A DNA stretch of 64,000 nucleotides from Rhodospirillales bacterium (GTDB taxonomy: Bacteria; Pseudomonadota; Alphaproteobacteria; Rhodospirillales; JAPHRK01), in assembly GCA_026196105.1 (NCBI GenBank), contig JAPHRK010000033.1, positions 62,001 through 126,000 of the forward strand, in the 5' to 3' direction. The stretch's first letter is position 1. Every line of letters begins with the position of its first letter. A program made the position numbers and the translations under genes. The notes under the pieces are model-generated. The model searched no databases, had not been told where the DNA came from, and saw only the letters and a program-made list of their open reading frames with translations. This document shows positions 35,909 to 45,068 of the stretch, piece by piece.

Positions 35909-37091
35909 TCCCCTTATTCAAATTGAAGGTCTTTATAAAATTTTTGGTGATGATCCTTTATCAGTTGTTCCTCTGGTCAAAGAGGGTAAAAGCAAAGATG
36001 ATATTCTTGCTGAAACTGGTCATGCGGTTGGCCTGAAAGACATTAATCTTAGCATTCATCGGGGAAAAATCTATGTCATTATGGGGCTGTCTGGCTCTGG
36101 AAAATCAACTCTTATCCGTCACTTCAACCGACTGATTGATCCAACACAAGGCCGTATTATGGTTGATGGGGTTGATGTAATGACCCTGTCTCAAGATGAA
36201 TTAGAACAATTCCGCCGACATAAAATGTCCATGGTTTTTCAACGCTTTGGCCTGATGCCCCATCACACAGTTCTAGAAAATGTTGCTTACGGGCTCACAA
36301 TTCAAAAGGTTGAGAAAACAGCCCGTGAGAAAAAAGCCACCGAGTGGCTAGAGACTGTTGGTTTAGGTGGTTATGAGAAACAATACCCCTCTCAGCTTTC
36401 TGGGGGACAACAACAGCGGGTCGGCTTGGCACGGGCTTTGTGTACAGATGCTGAAATTCTCCTGATGGACGAAGCTTTCTCAGCACTTGACCCCTTGATC
36501 CGCAGTGAAATGCAGGACCAACTAATTGAACTACAAGAGAAACTGCACAAAACTATTATTTTCATAACACATGATTTAGATGAAGCCCTTCGCTTAGGAG
36601 ATCGTATTGCGATCTTAAAAGATGGTGAACTGGTCCAAGAAGGAGCTCCAGAGGAAATCTTGCTGTCACCCAAAACAGATTATGTTGAAGCTTTCGTGAA
36701 AGACGTTAACCGGGCGCGGGCTCTGACGGTTGAAACGGTTATGAAACCCGCTGCTTGCCGGATTACTGAAACGACAATTGGCAAAGCACTTGAGCAAATG
36801 AAAACCTTCTCAGGTGATTATGGCTACCATATCAGTGACGATGGCTACCAAGGGATCATTTTGCAGGAAACCTTGGAAACTGCGGTTAAAGAGGATGCAA
36901 ATACTGAAATCTGTGAAAAACAATACGAGGATGTTTCTTCAATCTCGCCTGAGTCCGTTATTGAAGAAGTTATCCCCGAAACTCTGGATACAGAGTACCC
37001 CTTACCCGTAGTCAATGAAGAAGGCGACCTGCAAGGCCAACTCTCTCGAGCGTCCCTTGCACAAGTTCTCGGCGGGCCACACTCAATCTAA
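35901..37091 (+). CDS. proV: Glycine betaine/proline ABC transporter, ATP-binding protein
   Basis: An ATPase of 396 residues. Walker A GLSGSGKST, signature LSGGQQQRVGLARAL, Walker B EILLMDEAFSALDP and the switch ITHDLDEA are all intact. The C-terminal 120 residues form a CBS-like regulatory region as in OpuAA/ProV, ending with YPLPVVNEEGDLQG. The ATG at 35901 follows GGGAGGAAA and lies within the end of proW. The protein powers osmoprotectant import; CBS modules sense ionic strength in characterised relatives. Confidence 0.94.
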   Translation: MADPLIQIEGLYKIFGDDPLSVVPLVKEGKSKDDILAETGHAVGLKDINLSIHRGKIYVIMGLSGSGKSTLIRHFNRLIDPTQGRIMVDGVDVMTLSQDELEQFRRHKMSMVFQRFGLMPHHTVLENVAYGLTIQKVEKTAREKKATEWLETVGLGGYEKQYPSQLSGGQQQRVGLARALCTDAEILLMDEAFSALDPLIRSEMQDQLIELQEKLHKTIIFITHDLDEALRLGDRIAILKDGELVQEGAPEEILLSPKTDYVEAFVKDVNRARALTVETVMKPAACRITETTIGKALEQMKTFSGDYGYHISDDGYQGIILQETLETAVKEDANTEICEKQYEDVSSISPESVIEEVIPETLDTEYPLPVVNEEGDLQGQLSRASLAQVLGGPHSI

Positions 37092-37156
37092 AATATACAT
37101 GCTTATAAAACGAAGAGCTTGGGGAACAAACTTCTAGGGTGTACAGGCAAAAATAA

Positions 37157-37189
37157 CAAAAGGCTAACCTATTGAAGATTAGCCTTTTG
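37157..37189. terminator. Terminator between proV and tRNA-Thr
   Basis: caaaaggctaa (37157-37167) and ttagccttttg (37179-37189) form a perfect 11-bp stem with an 11-base loop. A/T tracts on both sides allow it to end proV transcripts and the opposing tRNA transcript. Confidence 0.85.
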
Positions 37190-37195
37190 CAGATA

Positions 37196-37271
37196 TGGTG
37201 CCGCTTGGGTGACTTGAACACCCGACCCCCGCATTACGAATGCGATGCTCTACCAGCTGAGCTAAAGCGGC
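37196..37271 (-). tRNA. tRNA-Thr, anticodon CGT
   Basis: The reverse strand folds as a 76-nt cloverleaf. The acceptor stem is GCCGCTT/AAGCGGC with discriminator A and an encoded CCA end. The D arm is GCTCAGCTGGTAGAGC. The anticodon arm is TCGCA-TTCGTAA-TGCGG, anticodon CGT, and the T arm is GGGTGTTCAAGTCACCC. CGT reads ACG threonine codons. Confidence 0.95.
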
Positions 37272-37304
37272 TCTGGAAAGTTCCAGTAAAATTGTGGGCG
37301 GAAA

Positions 37305-38705
37305 TTACTCTCCTGGGGGCGCGACGTCAACGCCCTGTGTAACTTCTTGGCGACTTGCCCCTGTTGTTGCCGGGAGAGTGGTTGTTGAACCCTTTGCTGT
37401 TGGGGCTTTTTCCAAGTGTAAAACGCTTGGTGGTATGTGCCATTCTAAGCTATCGAAACTTTGGCATTTGCTGCAAAGGGGTGACCAGTCATTGACCATA
37501 TTTCCGCAAGACTGACAGACCCAAACTGGGTCGGGAGTAGCGCTAGAGGTTTTACGCAACCACTCACGGCTTTTAGCCATATCTTGGTTTTCTTCTTCTT
37601 CAAGCTCAGCCATCAAACGACATACGCGAATTGAAGGGGCGGCAAGGAAAGGTTCAAGATACTTACGGGCTTCTCCCCACAACTTAGCTTTTAAAGCTGC
37701 CTCTGCTCGAGCAAAAGCGCTTTCTTCGTGTGTCGTGTTGAAGTTAGCTAAGCGCTCTACTTTAGGAATTGCCAGGATGTCGTTTTCGGCAGGCCTAATG
37801 CTCAGGTACTGGTTGACTATAGGAGCTTGTGGGGCTTTTGCCCAAAGTTCTTCTAAGGTCTCTTCAGCTTTATTTAAGCGCTTGGCCTGGATTAAAATTT
37901 TAGCTAAATGCCGTCCTGCAGGAATAAAGCTTGGGGCTAAATCGAGGGCTTTTCTTGCTGTCTTTAGAGCAAGCTTGTTATTGTCTTGCCCTTGAATTTT
38001 AGCTTGCTCATGAAGAAGTAAGGCCAGACGGCGATTAGCGTCGCTGGGTTGTAATAATTTGTTTTTAAGAGCAGCTCGGACCAAGGCTTCGGCTTCGGTC
38101 CATTGTTCTTTATGGACCAAAAGATCAAATAAAGTGTCGTTGGCCCAATCAGTCTTTGGGCTCAGTTTATGAGCACGACGGGCAAGACTAAGAGCTGTGT
38201 CTTTATCATTTTGTTTTAAAGCTTGGGTCAAGCGACCTTTTAGTCCAAGAAAAGCCATTTCAGGTTTTTCGGCCATGGCTTCAAAATACTTCTCAGCAGC
38301 TGTTTCATCGCCTGCAAGTTGGGCCGCCTGTGCAGAAAGAAGCATGGTCAAAGGAGGATCACTCAGGAGGTTCTCCGCTTGCTTGGCATTTTTCTCAGCT
38401 TCATTGACGTCGCCAGCTGCTACGGCAACCATGCCTCTGGTGAGAGCAAGGTATCCTTTGCGCCGCCGGCTTTCACGACGGGATTCTCCGATTAATCCTG
38501 GTGTGCGTCTTAGGAAAAGCCATACTCGGTAAAGCAAAGCGCAGATTACGCCGAAGAGGATAAGAGCGATAAGAAGAACAGAGAAGGGGGCTTCAACACG
38601 GTACCCACCCCAATCCAAAGAAGCGGACCCCGGGTTGTCTGCCAGCCATACCGCTCCTGCGACCAGCAAGATGATTACGGCGAGATATTTTAAAATTTGA
38701 TACAT
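37305..38705 (-). CDS. hemY: Haem biosynthesis-associated TPR membrane protein HemY
   Basis: A protein of 466 residues. Two N-terminal TM helices (about 5-24 and 41-63) are followed by a basic segment and TPR-like helical repeats to about residue 400. The C-terminus has two pairs of cysteines (CQSCG and CSKC) with a Trp near the end, which looks like a zinc or rubredoxin-like knuckle. The E. coli HemY lacks this. The ATG at 38705 is preferred over a longer upstream start overlapping hemD. It follows hemC and hemD in the same direction. Confidence 0.85.
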   Translation of the reverse strand: MYQILKYLAVIILLVAGAVWLADNPGSASLDWGGYRVEAPFSVLLIALILFGVICALLYRVWLFLRRTPGLIGESRRESRRRKGYLALTRGMVAVAAGDVNEAEKNAKQAENLLSDPPLTMLLSAQAAQLAGDETAAEKYFEAMAEKPEMAFLGLKGRLTQALKQNDKDTALSLARRAHKLSPKTDWANDTLFDLLVHKEQWTEAEALVRAALKNKLLQPSDANRRLALLLHEQAKIQGQDNNKLALKTARKALDLAPSFIPAGRHLAKILIQAKRLNKAEETLEELWAKAPQAPIVNQYLSIRPAENDILAIPKVERLANFNTTHEESAFARAEAALKAKLWGEARKYLEPFLAAPSIRVCRLMAELEEEENQDMAKSREWLRKTSSATPDPVWVCQSCGNMVNDWSPLCSKCQSFDSLEWHIPPSVLHLEKAPTAKGSTTTLPATTGASRQEVTQGVDVAPPGE

Positions 38706-38715
38706 ATTCTCTCGC

Positions 38716-40803
38716 TTACTTGCTGGTGGTGGCGACCAGCGCAATAGCGCGGGCGTAAAGGGTGCTTAAAGCTTGATCCGCATTTAAGCGTTGTTCAGCT
38801 GAAGTGAGCCAGCTTTTTGCTGTTTCAACAGGCGGGCCTTTCAGAGTTTTAATTTCTTTCACGGCGGCAGCTAAATCTCCTGCCCGTAACAAGGCTTCGG
38901 TCCGAGCAACGATTGCGTCAGTACTCTCCCCGGTAACATTGTCTCCTGTGCGGCGCACTGAAACTACGGAGGCAAGCTGGCTTACGGTTTTTTCCACCCA
39001 ATTTTTACCTTCGGGGGTAATAGATGCCCGAACAATATTTGCTGCTTGGTTGTCAAAATCAGCTCGTAAAGATGTCAGGGATTTGACTCCCTTTGGCGCC
39101 AGAGGTTGCAAAATTGCAATGGCCTGAGCTGCCTCAGTATCTTCTCCTGTCAGAGTTTTAAGCGTTTCTAGTTCACGAACGAAAGAACGTTGCATGCGAA
39201 GTGATTCGCGTAACTGACCAACCGCTAAAATCATTCCCGGGGCAGAAGCAACAGATTCAGCTGCTCGTTTTTCAACACTTTCCAGGTCAGAAAGCCGCTG
39301 AGTAAGAGCATCTAAAGTAGGTTTAAGGTCGGGGGCTGTTGCTAATCGTTCTGCTTCAAGTTTTTCGACACGCCCGGCAAGGGTTTTGAATTCTTCAGCC
39401 CGTTTTGTTGGGTCTGTACTTGCTTCTTCCAGTTTGGCGATCCGTTCTGAAACAGAGTTGATCGCTGCGACGGACCCACCAGGAGCGTCGGGTGAAGAAA
39501 CGGCTGACATCATAGATTTTACATCACTGAGAGCTTTTTCAAGGGTATTAACTCGATTGAGCAAGCGATCTAATTCAGGCTTCATGCGGTCACGTTCAGC
39601 AATGAGTTCTTCGGTTGTAGGAGTCTTTTCATTCGTGTTTTGAGGGCCCGCAGTACTGCTTTGTGGTGCGATACCTAGGATTTGTAAAACAGGTTCAGGT
39701 AAATACGCCGTCATTTTAGGAGTCCAAATTGGCGCTGAGGCAAAAGCAGCCGCCCCGAGAATGATAATAGCAGCTAAAACTGTAAGAAAACTAGCCAGCC
39801 CAGAACCACTTTTCTTTTCAGTAGGCGGTGGCGGTGTTTTTACTTCAGATGACGCTGAAGTTGAAGAAGTTGAAGAAGGTGAAGAAGATGAAGCTGTGGC
39901 ATCAGGGCTTGTTTTATTTTGCCCCTTTTGGGTGCCTGGTTCAGCTTTAGAAGGTGTTTCTTTTTTTGTCCCTTTTGCTTCTGTCTTGGCAGTAGAAGCT
40001 TTGGGGGCATCTTTCTTTGGAGTGGTCTTTGCTGGGGTCTTCATATCGCGTTCTTTGGCCTCGTTTTCTTGGGTCGGTGTGTCGGCATCAGTTTTCAGAG
40101 CTTGTTCGATCCGTCTCACCAGTGATTCCTGCTCCGGTTTGTCGGCGATGTCCAATGTTTTCCACGTTAAAGCTTCAGCTTTTTTAGCAACAGCAGGGCT
40201 TAAACAAAATGCGGTGAGGTTTTTGCAAGCTTTTTGAAGTCTGGCTTTCTTCACTAAATTCACAAAAGCTTCGGCTGTGCGGGGAGAATAAAAAACTACT
40301 CCGTCTATCTTTCCGGACTGAATGGTCTTTTTGGTTTCTTTAGACAGGGCATCGGCTTTTTCTGACCCATAGAGCACAGCGCGTCGGTAATAGAATTCGT
40401 TTTTTTCAAGCAATCCCTTGAGGTCCCCTGCCACATGACTGCCGGCAATATGGAGCAAAGTGCCTTTGTGGGGATCAAGTTTTTCAGTAACCAGTTTCGC
40501 TAAAGCTTCAACATCTCCCGTTGCGCTTGTGACTTTTTCAAAGCCAACTTCTTCTGCCTCGCGTTTAGAGGCATCCCCTACCGTATAGACTGGAAGGTCT
40601 CGGTTTTTTTCAATGTGGGCAAAGGCACGTACACCGTTGGCACTAGTAATGAGAAGCGCTTGTACCCCTTCAAGGGAGACCTTTTTCTTTTCATGATAGG
40701 TAATGGAGAGCAAAGGTTCGACCACCGACTCGACACCAAGTTCGGCAAGGGCAGCCACTAAGGAGATAGAATCCTCTTTTGGCCTTGTGACCAGAATGCG
40801 CAC
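38716..40803 (-). CDS. hemD: Uroporphyrinogen-III synthase fused to a HemX/mitofilin-like membrane protein
   Basis: A 695-residue fusion. Residues 1-235 are a HemD domain (RILVTRPKEDSISLVAALAELG, LLITSANGVRAFA, YTVGDAS, GVVFYSPRTAEAF) closing the uroporphyrinogen ring. Residues 240-330 are a Lys/Thr/Ser/Pro-rich linker and about 333-355 a TM helix. The remainder is coiled coil with a C-terminal helical domain like HemX/mitofilin. In E. coli hemD and hemX are separate adjacent genes. The fusion would anchor the enzyme to the membrane. It lies between hemC and hemY. Confidence 0.88.
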   Translation of the reverse strand: MRILVTRPKEDSISLVAALAELGVESVVEPLLSITYHEKKKVSLEGVQALLITSANGVRAFAHIEKNRDLPVYTVGDASKREAEEVGFEKVTSATGDVEALAKLVTEKLDPHKGTLLHIAGSHVAGDLKGLLEKNEFYYRRAVLYGSEKADALSKETKKTIQSGKIDGVVFYSPRTAEAFVNLVKKARLQKACKNLTAFCLSPAVAKKAEALTWKTLDIADKPEQESLVRRIEQALKTDADTPTQENEAKERDMKTPAKTTPKKDAPKASTAKTEAKGTKKETPSKAEPGTQKGQNKTSPDATASSSSPSSTSSTSASSEVKTPPPPTEKKSGSGLASFLTVLAAIIILGAAAFASAPIWTPKMTAYLPEPVLQILGIAPQSSTAGPQNTNEKTPTTEELIAERDRMKPELDRLLNRVNTLEKALSDVKSMMSAVSSPDAPGGSVAAINSVSERIAKLEEASTDPTKRAEEFKTLAGRVEKLEAERLATAPDLKPTLDALTQRLSDLESVEKRAAESVASAPGMILAVGQLRESLRMQRSFVRELETLKTLTGEDTEAAQAIAILQPLAPKGVKSLTSLRADFDNQAANIVRASITPEGKNWVEKTVSQLASVVSVRRTGDNVTGESTDAIVARTEALLRAGDLAAAVKEIKTLKGPPVETAKSWLTSAEQRLNADQALSTLYARAIALVATTSK

Positions 40804-40830
40804 GACCTACCCCCTTTGATTACGTTTTCC

Positions 40831-41760
40831 TTATATTGTCAGAAAATTTGGTCCAGCGCGAGTCTTCAACTCTTCTCCGACCTGTTTTCCAAGTGTATCA
40901 GCATCTGCTTGATTGCCTTTGCCCTGAGCACTGAGGACTTCGCTCCCGTCTGGCTTGGCAATTTTGCCCTCTAAGGTCATGGTGCCATCGTTATGGAGGG
41001 TCGCAAGGGCCGCGATTGGTGTGCGGCAGGACCCGTCCAGAACTCGCAATAATGCTCGTTCAGCGATAACCCGAGTAACTGTGTCGGCACAGTTAAGAGC
41101 ACTTAAGAATGTATGAGCTTGCTCATCATTTTCCCGGCAGGTAATACCGACGGCCCCTTGAGCAACGGCAGGGAGCATGACGTCGGTATCAATAACCGCT
41201 GTCGCTTCATTTGCCATGTCCATGCGGCGCAATCCGGCAAGGGCCAGCATGGTGGCGTCGACAACACCTTCGTCGAGTTTACGAAGTCTTGATTGAACGT
41301 TACCACGGAAGGTTTCCACTTTCAGGTGGGGCCAGCGGTTAAGAATAAAAGACTGGCGTCGCAGTGAGGCAGTGCCGACAACGGAGCCTTCTGGTAGTTC
41401 GTCAAAGCTTTTGGCTTTTTTCGAGATAAACACGTCGCGCACATCTTCACGGGGCAGCATGCATGGTAAGACGATTCCCTCAGGTAACCAGGTGGGAACA
41501 TCTTTCATGGAATGAACCGCCAGGTCGATGCGCCCGTCCATCATGGACTCATCAAGTTCCTTGGTGAAGAGCCCTTTACCACCAATTTCTGATAAGGCTC
41601 GGTCGAGAATTTTATCGCCTGTGGTCTTGATAACCACTACCTCTACAGCGCCTTCGCCTTGTAATTCAGGGTGGGCGGCAATGAGAAGATCGCGGACTTG
41701 ATGGGTCTGTGCCAGTGCCAGAGGGCTACCCCGGGTACCAATACGAAGAACAGGTTCCAT
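40831..41760 (-). CDS. hemC: Porphobilinogen deaminase (hydroxymethylbilane synthase)
   Basis: An enzyme of 309 residues that polymerises four porphobilinogens into hydroxymethylbilane. Features are [40 protein letters not shown] and [18 protein letters not shown] carries the cysteine that binds the dipyrromethane cofactor. Divergent from tsaD and followed 27 bp later by hemD, giving a hemC-hemD/X-hemY run. Confidence 0.96.
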   Translation of the reverse strand: MEPVLRIGTRGSPLALAQTHQVRDLLIAAHPELQGEGAVEVVVIKTTGDKILDRALSEIGGKGLFTKELDESMMDGRIDLAVHSMKDVPTWLPEGIVLPCMLPREDVRDVFISKKAKSFDELPEGSVVGTASLRRQSFILNRWPHLKVETFRGNVQSRLRKLDEGVVDATMLALAGLRRMDMANEATAVIDTDVMLPAVAQGAVGITCRENDEQAHTFLSALNCADTVTRVIAERALLRVLDGSCRTPIAALATLHNDGTMTLEGKIAKPDGSEVLSAQGKGNQADADTLGKQVGEELKTRAGPNFLTI

Positions 41761-41838
41761 AGTGAATACTCAAAAAATATAGCTATAAATGAGCGCACAG
41801 AGTACTGTCCTCCACGGTTCAGGCAAGGCGTTTTTTTG

Positions 41839-42912
41839 ATGATTATCCTCGGTATAGAGACCAGTTGTGACGAAACGGCAGCAGCCGTTGTCACAGATGA
41901 AGAATTACCCTTAGAAAACAGGGTGTTGGGCGAGGTTGTCTTGTCCCAATTGGAAGAGCACCGTGCTTATGGTGGGGTTGTCCCCGAGGTGGCTGCACGG
42001 GCTCACCTCCAGCACGTGGACCATATCGTCGCTCAGGCGATGGAAAAATCAGGACTCCAGTTCAAAGATCTTGACGCTGTTGCCGCCACAGGGGGCCCAG
42101 GGTTGATCGGGGGGGTCATCGTTGGGGTGATGACGGCAAAGGCTATTGCGGCTGTTCATAATCTCCCTTTTATTGCGGTTAACCACCTTGAGGGACACGC
42201 CTTGACAGTGCGACTGACCCATGATGTTGCCTTCCCTTATTTGTTGCTTTTGGTTTCGGGGGGGCATTGCCAGTTCCTTGCTGTTGAAGGGGTGGGGAAA
42301 TTCAAACGGCTCGGCACCACCATTGATGATGCTCTTGGTGAGGCCTTTGACAAAACCGCTAAGATGCTGGGTCTTGGTTATCCTGGTGGGCCAGCTGTGG
42401 AAGAAACTGCGAAGAAAGGCGATCCAGGAAGATTTAAATTCCCCCGCCCCTTACAAGGTCGAGCGGGGTGTGACTTCTCTTTCTCGGGGCTCAAAGCAGC
42501 CGTACGCCGAGCAATCGAGCAACTGCCACCTGGGGATATTCAAGAAAACGATATTGCCGATATTTGTGCCTCATTCCAAGCGGCTGCTGCCGATGCCCTG
42601 TCAAACCGTCTCAAAAATGCCATTGCCATGTTCAAAGAGCTTTACCCTGAGGGAAGTACTTTGGTTGTCGCTGGCGGGGTTGCGGCTAACCAGTATCTCC
42701 GAGATCGGTTAGAAGGAGCAGCGCAAACTCATGATCTTGCTCTTGTTGCTCCACCCCTTAAGCTGTGCACAGATAATGCCGCTATGATTGCTTGGGCTGG
42801 ATTGGAACATCACCGATTGGGTAAAACGGATCCTCTTACCTTTAAACCACGCCCGCGGTGGCCCCTTGATCCCAATGCGCCAAAGGCGGTGTTTGCCGGA
42901 GCTAAAGCATAA
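41839..42912 (+). CDS. tsaD: tRNA N6-adenosine threonylcarbamoyltransferase
   Basis: An enzyme of 357 residues that places the threonylcarbamoyl group on A37 of ANN-reading tRNAs. Motifs: [15 protein letters not shown] at the start, the metal-binding histidines in [40 protein letters not shown] and [15 protein letters not shown]. The ATG at 41839 begins the conserved N-terminus; a longer frame overlapping hemC is rejected. In many alphaproteobacteria gpsA follows tsaD directly; here it is 6.3 kb away. Confidence 0.95.
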   Translation: MIILGIETSCDETAAAVVTDEELPLENRVLGEVVLSQLEEHRAYGGVVPEVAARAHLQHVDHIVAQAMEKSGLQFKDLDAVAATGGPGLIGGVIVGVMTAKAIAAVHNLPFIAVNHLEGHALTVRLTHDVAFPYLLLLVSGGHCQFLAVEGVGKFKRLGTTIDDALGEAFDKTAKMLGLGYPGGPAVEETAKKGDPGRFKFPRPLQGRAGCDFSFSGLKAAVRRAIEQLPPGDIQENDIADICASFQAAAADALSNRLKNAIAMFKELYPEGSTLVVAGGVAANQYLRDRLEGAAQTHDLALVAPPLKLCTDNAAMIAWAGLEHHRLGKTDPLTFKPRPRWPLDPNAPKAVFAGAKA

Positions 42913-42991
42913 GGCTTAAGCTTAGCTTGCTTTGGGTTTTTGAATTAGTTTTGAACGAGCTTGACAATAGCCGAACCACTTTATATTTTAA

Positions 42992-43014
42992 TTGCGAATG
43001 ATTATCATTATTAT
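42992..43014 (+). promoter_or_regulatory. Fur-like operator upstream of the DUF2325 gene
   Basis: ttgcgaatgattatcatta is a near match to the Fur box and ends about 10-14 bases before the start codon. The half-site ttgcgaatga recurs at 44549 and (reverse) 45738, all around iron-storage genes. Confidence 0.7.
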
Positions 43015-43023
43015 TAAGGTGCG

Positions 43024-44325
43024 ATGATGTGTGAAGCTTGTGAGAGCGTTAATCAAGGTGTGAAAACCACAACTCGACGGAAAAAATTATGGGAGCTTGA
43101 TCCTTGGCTCCATTGTTCAATTATTGGAACTTGTTTGTCAGTGAAAGAGCTCAAAAGAATCATCCGTAAGCTGAAGATTGACGTACCAAGTTCTTGCCCA
43201 GATTATTCATTGCATGGCTTTTTTGTGAAAGCTGCGGCTGGTGAAGGAGAGCACAAACAGATCGCGCGCCAACTTCACAAATTACTTGAGCGAAAATTCC
43301 AATCTATCATTAATAAAACCCGAAACATTAAAGATAATGATGACCTGGTGGTATATTGGCAGTCTTCATTAGAAGCAGGTACGATTCCCGGTCCTTATTG
43401 GGCTGTTATCACCTCACCCTATATATCATCTGAATTTCAAGATGTTGTTTATGGTGAGATTCATATGTTGTCCCATTTAGAAGGGGCAGCAAACCGAAAT
43501 GCCTTGGCGCAACTTCAAACCCAGGAAAAGCGATTTGCCCAGATGGAAGAAGGGTTAGCGAAAGAGAGAGCGAAACATCGTCGACAATTAAGTGAACGTG
43601 ATGCTCGAATCCAAGAGCTTGAAGTTTGCACAAGAAGCCTGAGTAAAACTTCTTGTGCTCTTGAAGAAGCGCGAGATCGCTTGAAGCTGATGGTCGAGCA
43701 ATCAAGAATAGATATCCAACAACAGATGATTGCAAATTTACAAACCCGCTTAGCTGAAAGCGAAGAACAAGCAGCCGCTAAAGAGATACAATATAAAGAA
43801 GTTGTCGAGAAATCTGCTTGCCTTGAAAATGCTAATGAAGAGTTACAACGCCGTGTGGAGGCTTTGGTCCGCGATAGCAGAGCCATGGAACAAGCGTTAA
43901 TGGCTATGCAGAACTCAGTTTGTGATAATGGCGATTGTCCTGTCGCTGGGACGGGTGAGATTAATCTTTGTGGTCGTTGCATTGTTTTCGTTGGTGGCCG
44001 TTCAACTCAAGCGCCACATTTCCGAGCCTTAGTGGAGCAATATAATGGCCGGTTTGTCCATCACGACGGTGGGTTAGGTGATGGCCAGGCTCGACTTGAG
44101 GGGGCGTTGTCCAAGGCCGATGCGGTCATCTTCCCCGTTGATTGTGTGAGTCACAATGCGACAAGAGATATCAAGCGCTATTGCAAGCAGACAATGAAAC
44201 CCTTTGTGCCTCTGCCAACTTCAGGATTGGCGTCTTTCACCAGAGGGCTGCATGATACAGTTGAAATGCTGGCGGCTGAAGGTTCGGAAGTTGGAATGGA
44301 TTATACGGATAACAATGAAGGTTAG
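43024..44325 (+). CDS. DUF2325 protein with central coiled coil, probably iron regulated
   Basis: A protein of 433 residues. The N-terminal 150 residues are Cys-containing (MCEACESV, LHCSIIGTCLS) and of unknown fold. Residues about 155-295 are a long coiled coil. The C-terminal 100 residues are DUF2325 (CIVFVGGRSTQAPHFRALVEQYNG, HHDGGLGD, ADAVIFPVDCVSHNATRDIKRYC). Two alternative ATGs lie at 43024 and 43027. A Fur-like box directly upstream and the convergent bfd gene 2 bp downstream tie it to iron. Function unknown. Confidence 0.8.
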   Translation: MMCEACESVNQGVKTTTRRKKLWELDPWLHCSIIGTCLSVKELKRIIRKLKIDVPSSCPDYSLHGFFVKAAAGEGEHKQIARQLHKLLERKFQSIINKTRNIKDNDDLVVYWQSSLEAGTIPGPYWAVITSPYISSEFQDVVYGEIHMLSHLEGAANRNALAQLQTQEKRFAQMEEGLAKERAKHRRQLSERDARIQELEVCTRSLSKTSCALEEARDRLKLMVEQSRIDIQQQMIANLQTRLAESEEQAAAKEIQYKEVVEKSACLENANEELQRRVEALVRDSRAMEQALMAMQNSVCDNGDCPVAGTGEINLCGRCIVFVGGRSTQAPHFRALVEQYNGRFVHHDGGLGDGQARLEGALSKADAVIFPVDCVSHNATRDIKRYCKQTMKPFVPLPTSGLASFTRGLHDTVEMLAAEGSEVGMDYTDNNEG

Positions 44326-44327
44326 GG

Positions 44328-44498
44328 CTATGAACGGGTTTCTTCGCGAATGATTTCTTGGATTGTATCGCTGCATTTCCCACAATTAGGTTTTGACTGA
44401 CAGCTTTTGTGAACACAAGAGACTGAGCAGGCACCATCTTTTTTGATTGCGTTTTTGACATCGCGATCTGTGAAACCATTGCAGATACAAACGTACAT
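44328..44498 (-). CDS. bfd: Bacterioferritin-associated ferredoxin (56 aa)
   Basis: A short gene encoding 56 residues. Cysteines at 4, 6, 39 and 42 (MYVCICNG and NCGKC) coincide exactly with the [2Fe-2S] ligands of E. coli Bfd. Three extra cysteines (24, 28, 33) are not usual. Bfd reduces ferric iron in bacterioferritin so that it can be released. The stop is 2 bp from the convergent DUF2325 stop. A Fur-like operator lies about 50 bp upstream and the two bfr genes precede it on the same strand. Confidence 0.9.
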   Translation of the reverse strand: MYVCICNGFTDRDVKNAIKKDGACSVSCVHKSCQSKPNCGKCSDTIQEIIREETRS

Positions 44499-44548
44499 TC
44501 TTTTAACCCATGACTTTAATTTTGCGTTATAAGATGTAAATAGCTTGG

Positions 44549-44570
44549 TTGCGAATGATTGTCAATAGCG
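44549..44570. promoter_or_regulatory. Fur-like operator upstream of bfd
   Basis: ttgcgaatgattgtcaatag lies between the bfr stop and the bfd start. It shares its first twelve bases with the site at 42992, so bfd likely has its own iron-controlled promoter. Confidence 0.65.
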
Positions 44571-44587
44571 ATGGCGCCTACTTTAAT

Positions 44588-45058
44588 TTATGCTGATTTG
44601 GATTGTAGGTAGTTTTGAAGACCCATTTTATCAATTAATCCAAGTTGTTTCTCGAGCCAGTAGGTGTGGTCCATCTCGGTATCATCCAACAGCTCTACCA
44701 ACAAATCACGACTGACAAAGTCTGAGGCTTTTTCACAGATAACAATAGCTGCTTTCAAGGCCTCAACAACTTCGAGTTCTACCTGAAGGTCGTTTTTGAG
44801 CATAGAAGGCGTATCTTTGCCTATGCAAAGAGCGCTACGAGCGGCAACGTCGGGAACCCCCTCTAAGAAGAGAATGCGTTCAATTAACCGGCGCGCATGG
44901 TCTTGTTCTTCTTCCATCTCGTGTTTTGTATGCTCATGGAGTTCATTTAATCCCCAATCTTCATACATTTTTGCATGAACAAGATATTGGTCTACAGCTG
45001 TAAGTTCGCCAGATAAAAGCAAGTTGAGTTGCTTGATTACTTTCTTATCGCCTTTCAT
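44588..45058 (-). CDS. bfr: Bacterioferritin subunit lacking the haem-ligand methionine
   Basis: A ferritin-like subunit of 156 residues. Ferroxidase residues seem present: GELTAVDQY, EEQDHARR, LQVELEVVEAL and TEMDHTYW. The position of the haem-ligand Met52 is glutamine (EQDHA). The ATG at 45058 has an AGGAGGGG site and fits the family N-terminus, so an upstream extension is rejected. It lies 10 bp after the other subunit. The pair resembles heteropolymeric bacterioferritins of magnetospirilla and other proteobacteria. Confidence 0.92.
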   Translation of the reverse strand: MKGDKKVIKQLNLLLSGELTAVDQYLVHAKMYEDWGLNELHEHTKHEMEEEQDHARRLIERILFLEGVPDVAARSALCIGKDTPSMLKNDLQVELEVVEALKAAIVICEKASDFVSRDLLVELLDDTEMDHTYWLEKQLGLIDKMGLQNYLQSKSA

Positions 45059-45068
45059 TGTCCCCTCC

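Noticed and set aside
41671-41838. N-terminal extension of tsaD
   Set aside because: It overlaps hemC on the other strand and precedes the conserved [11 protein letters not shown] start.
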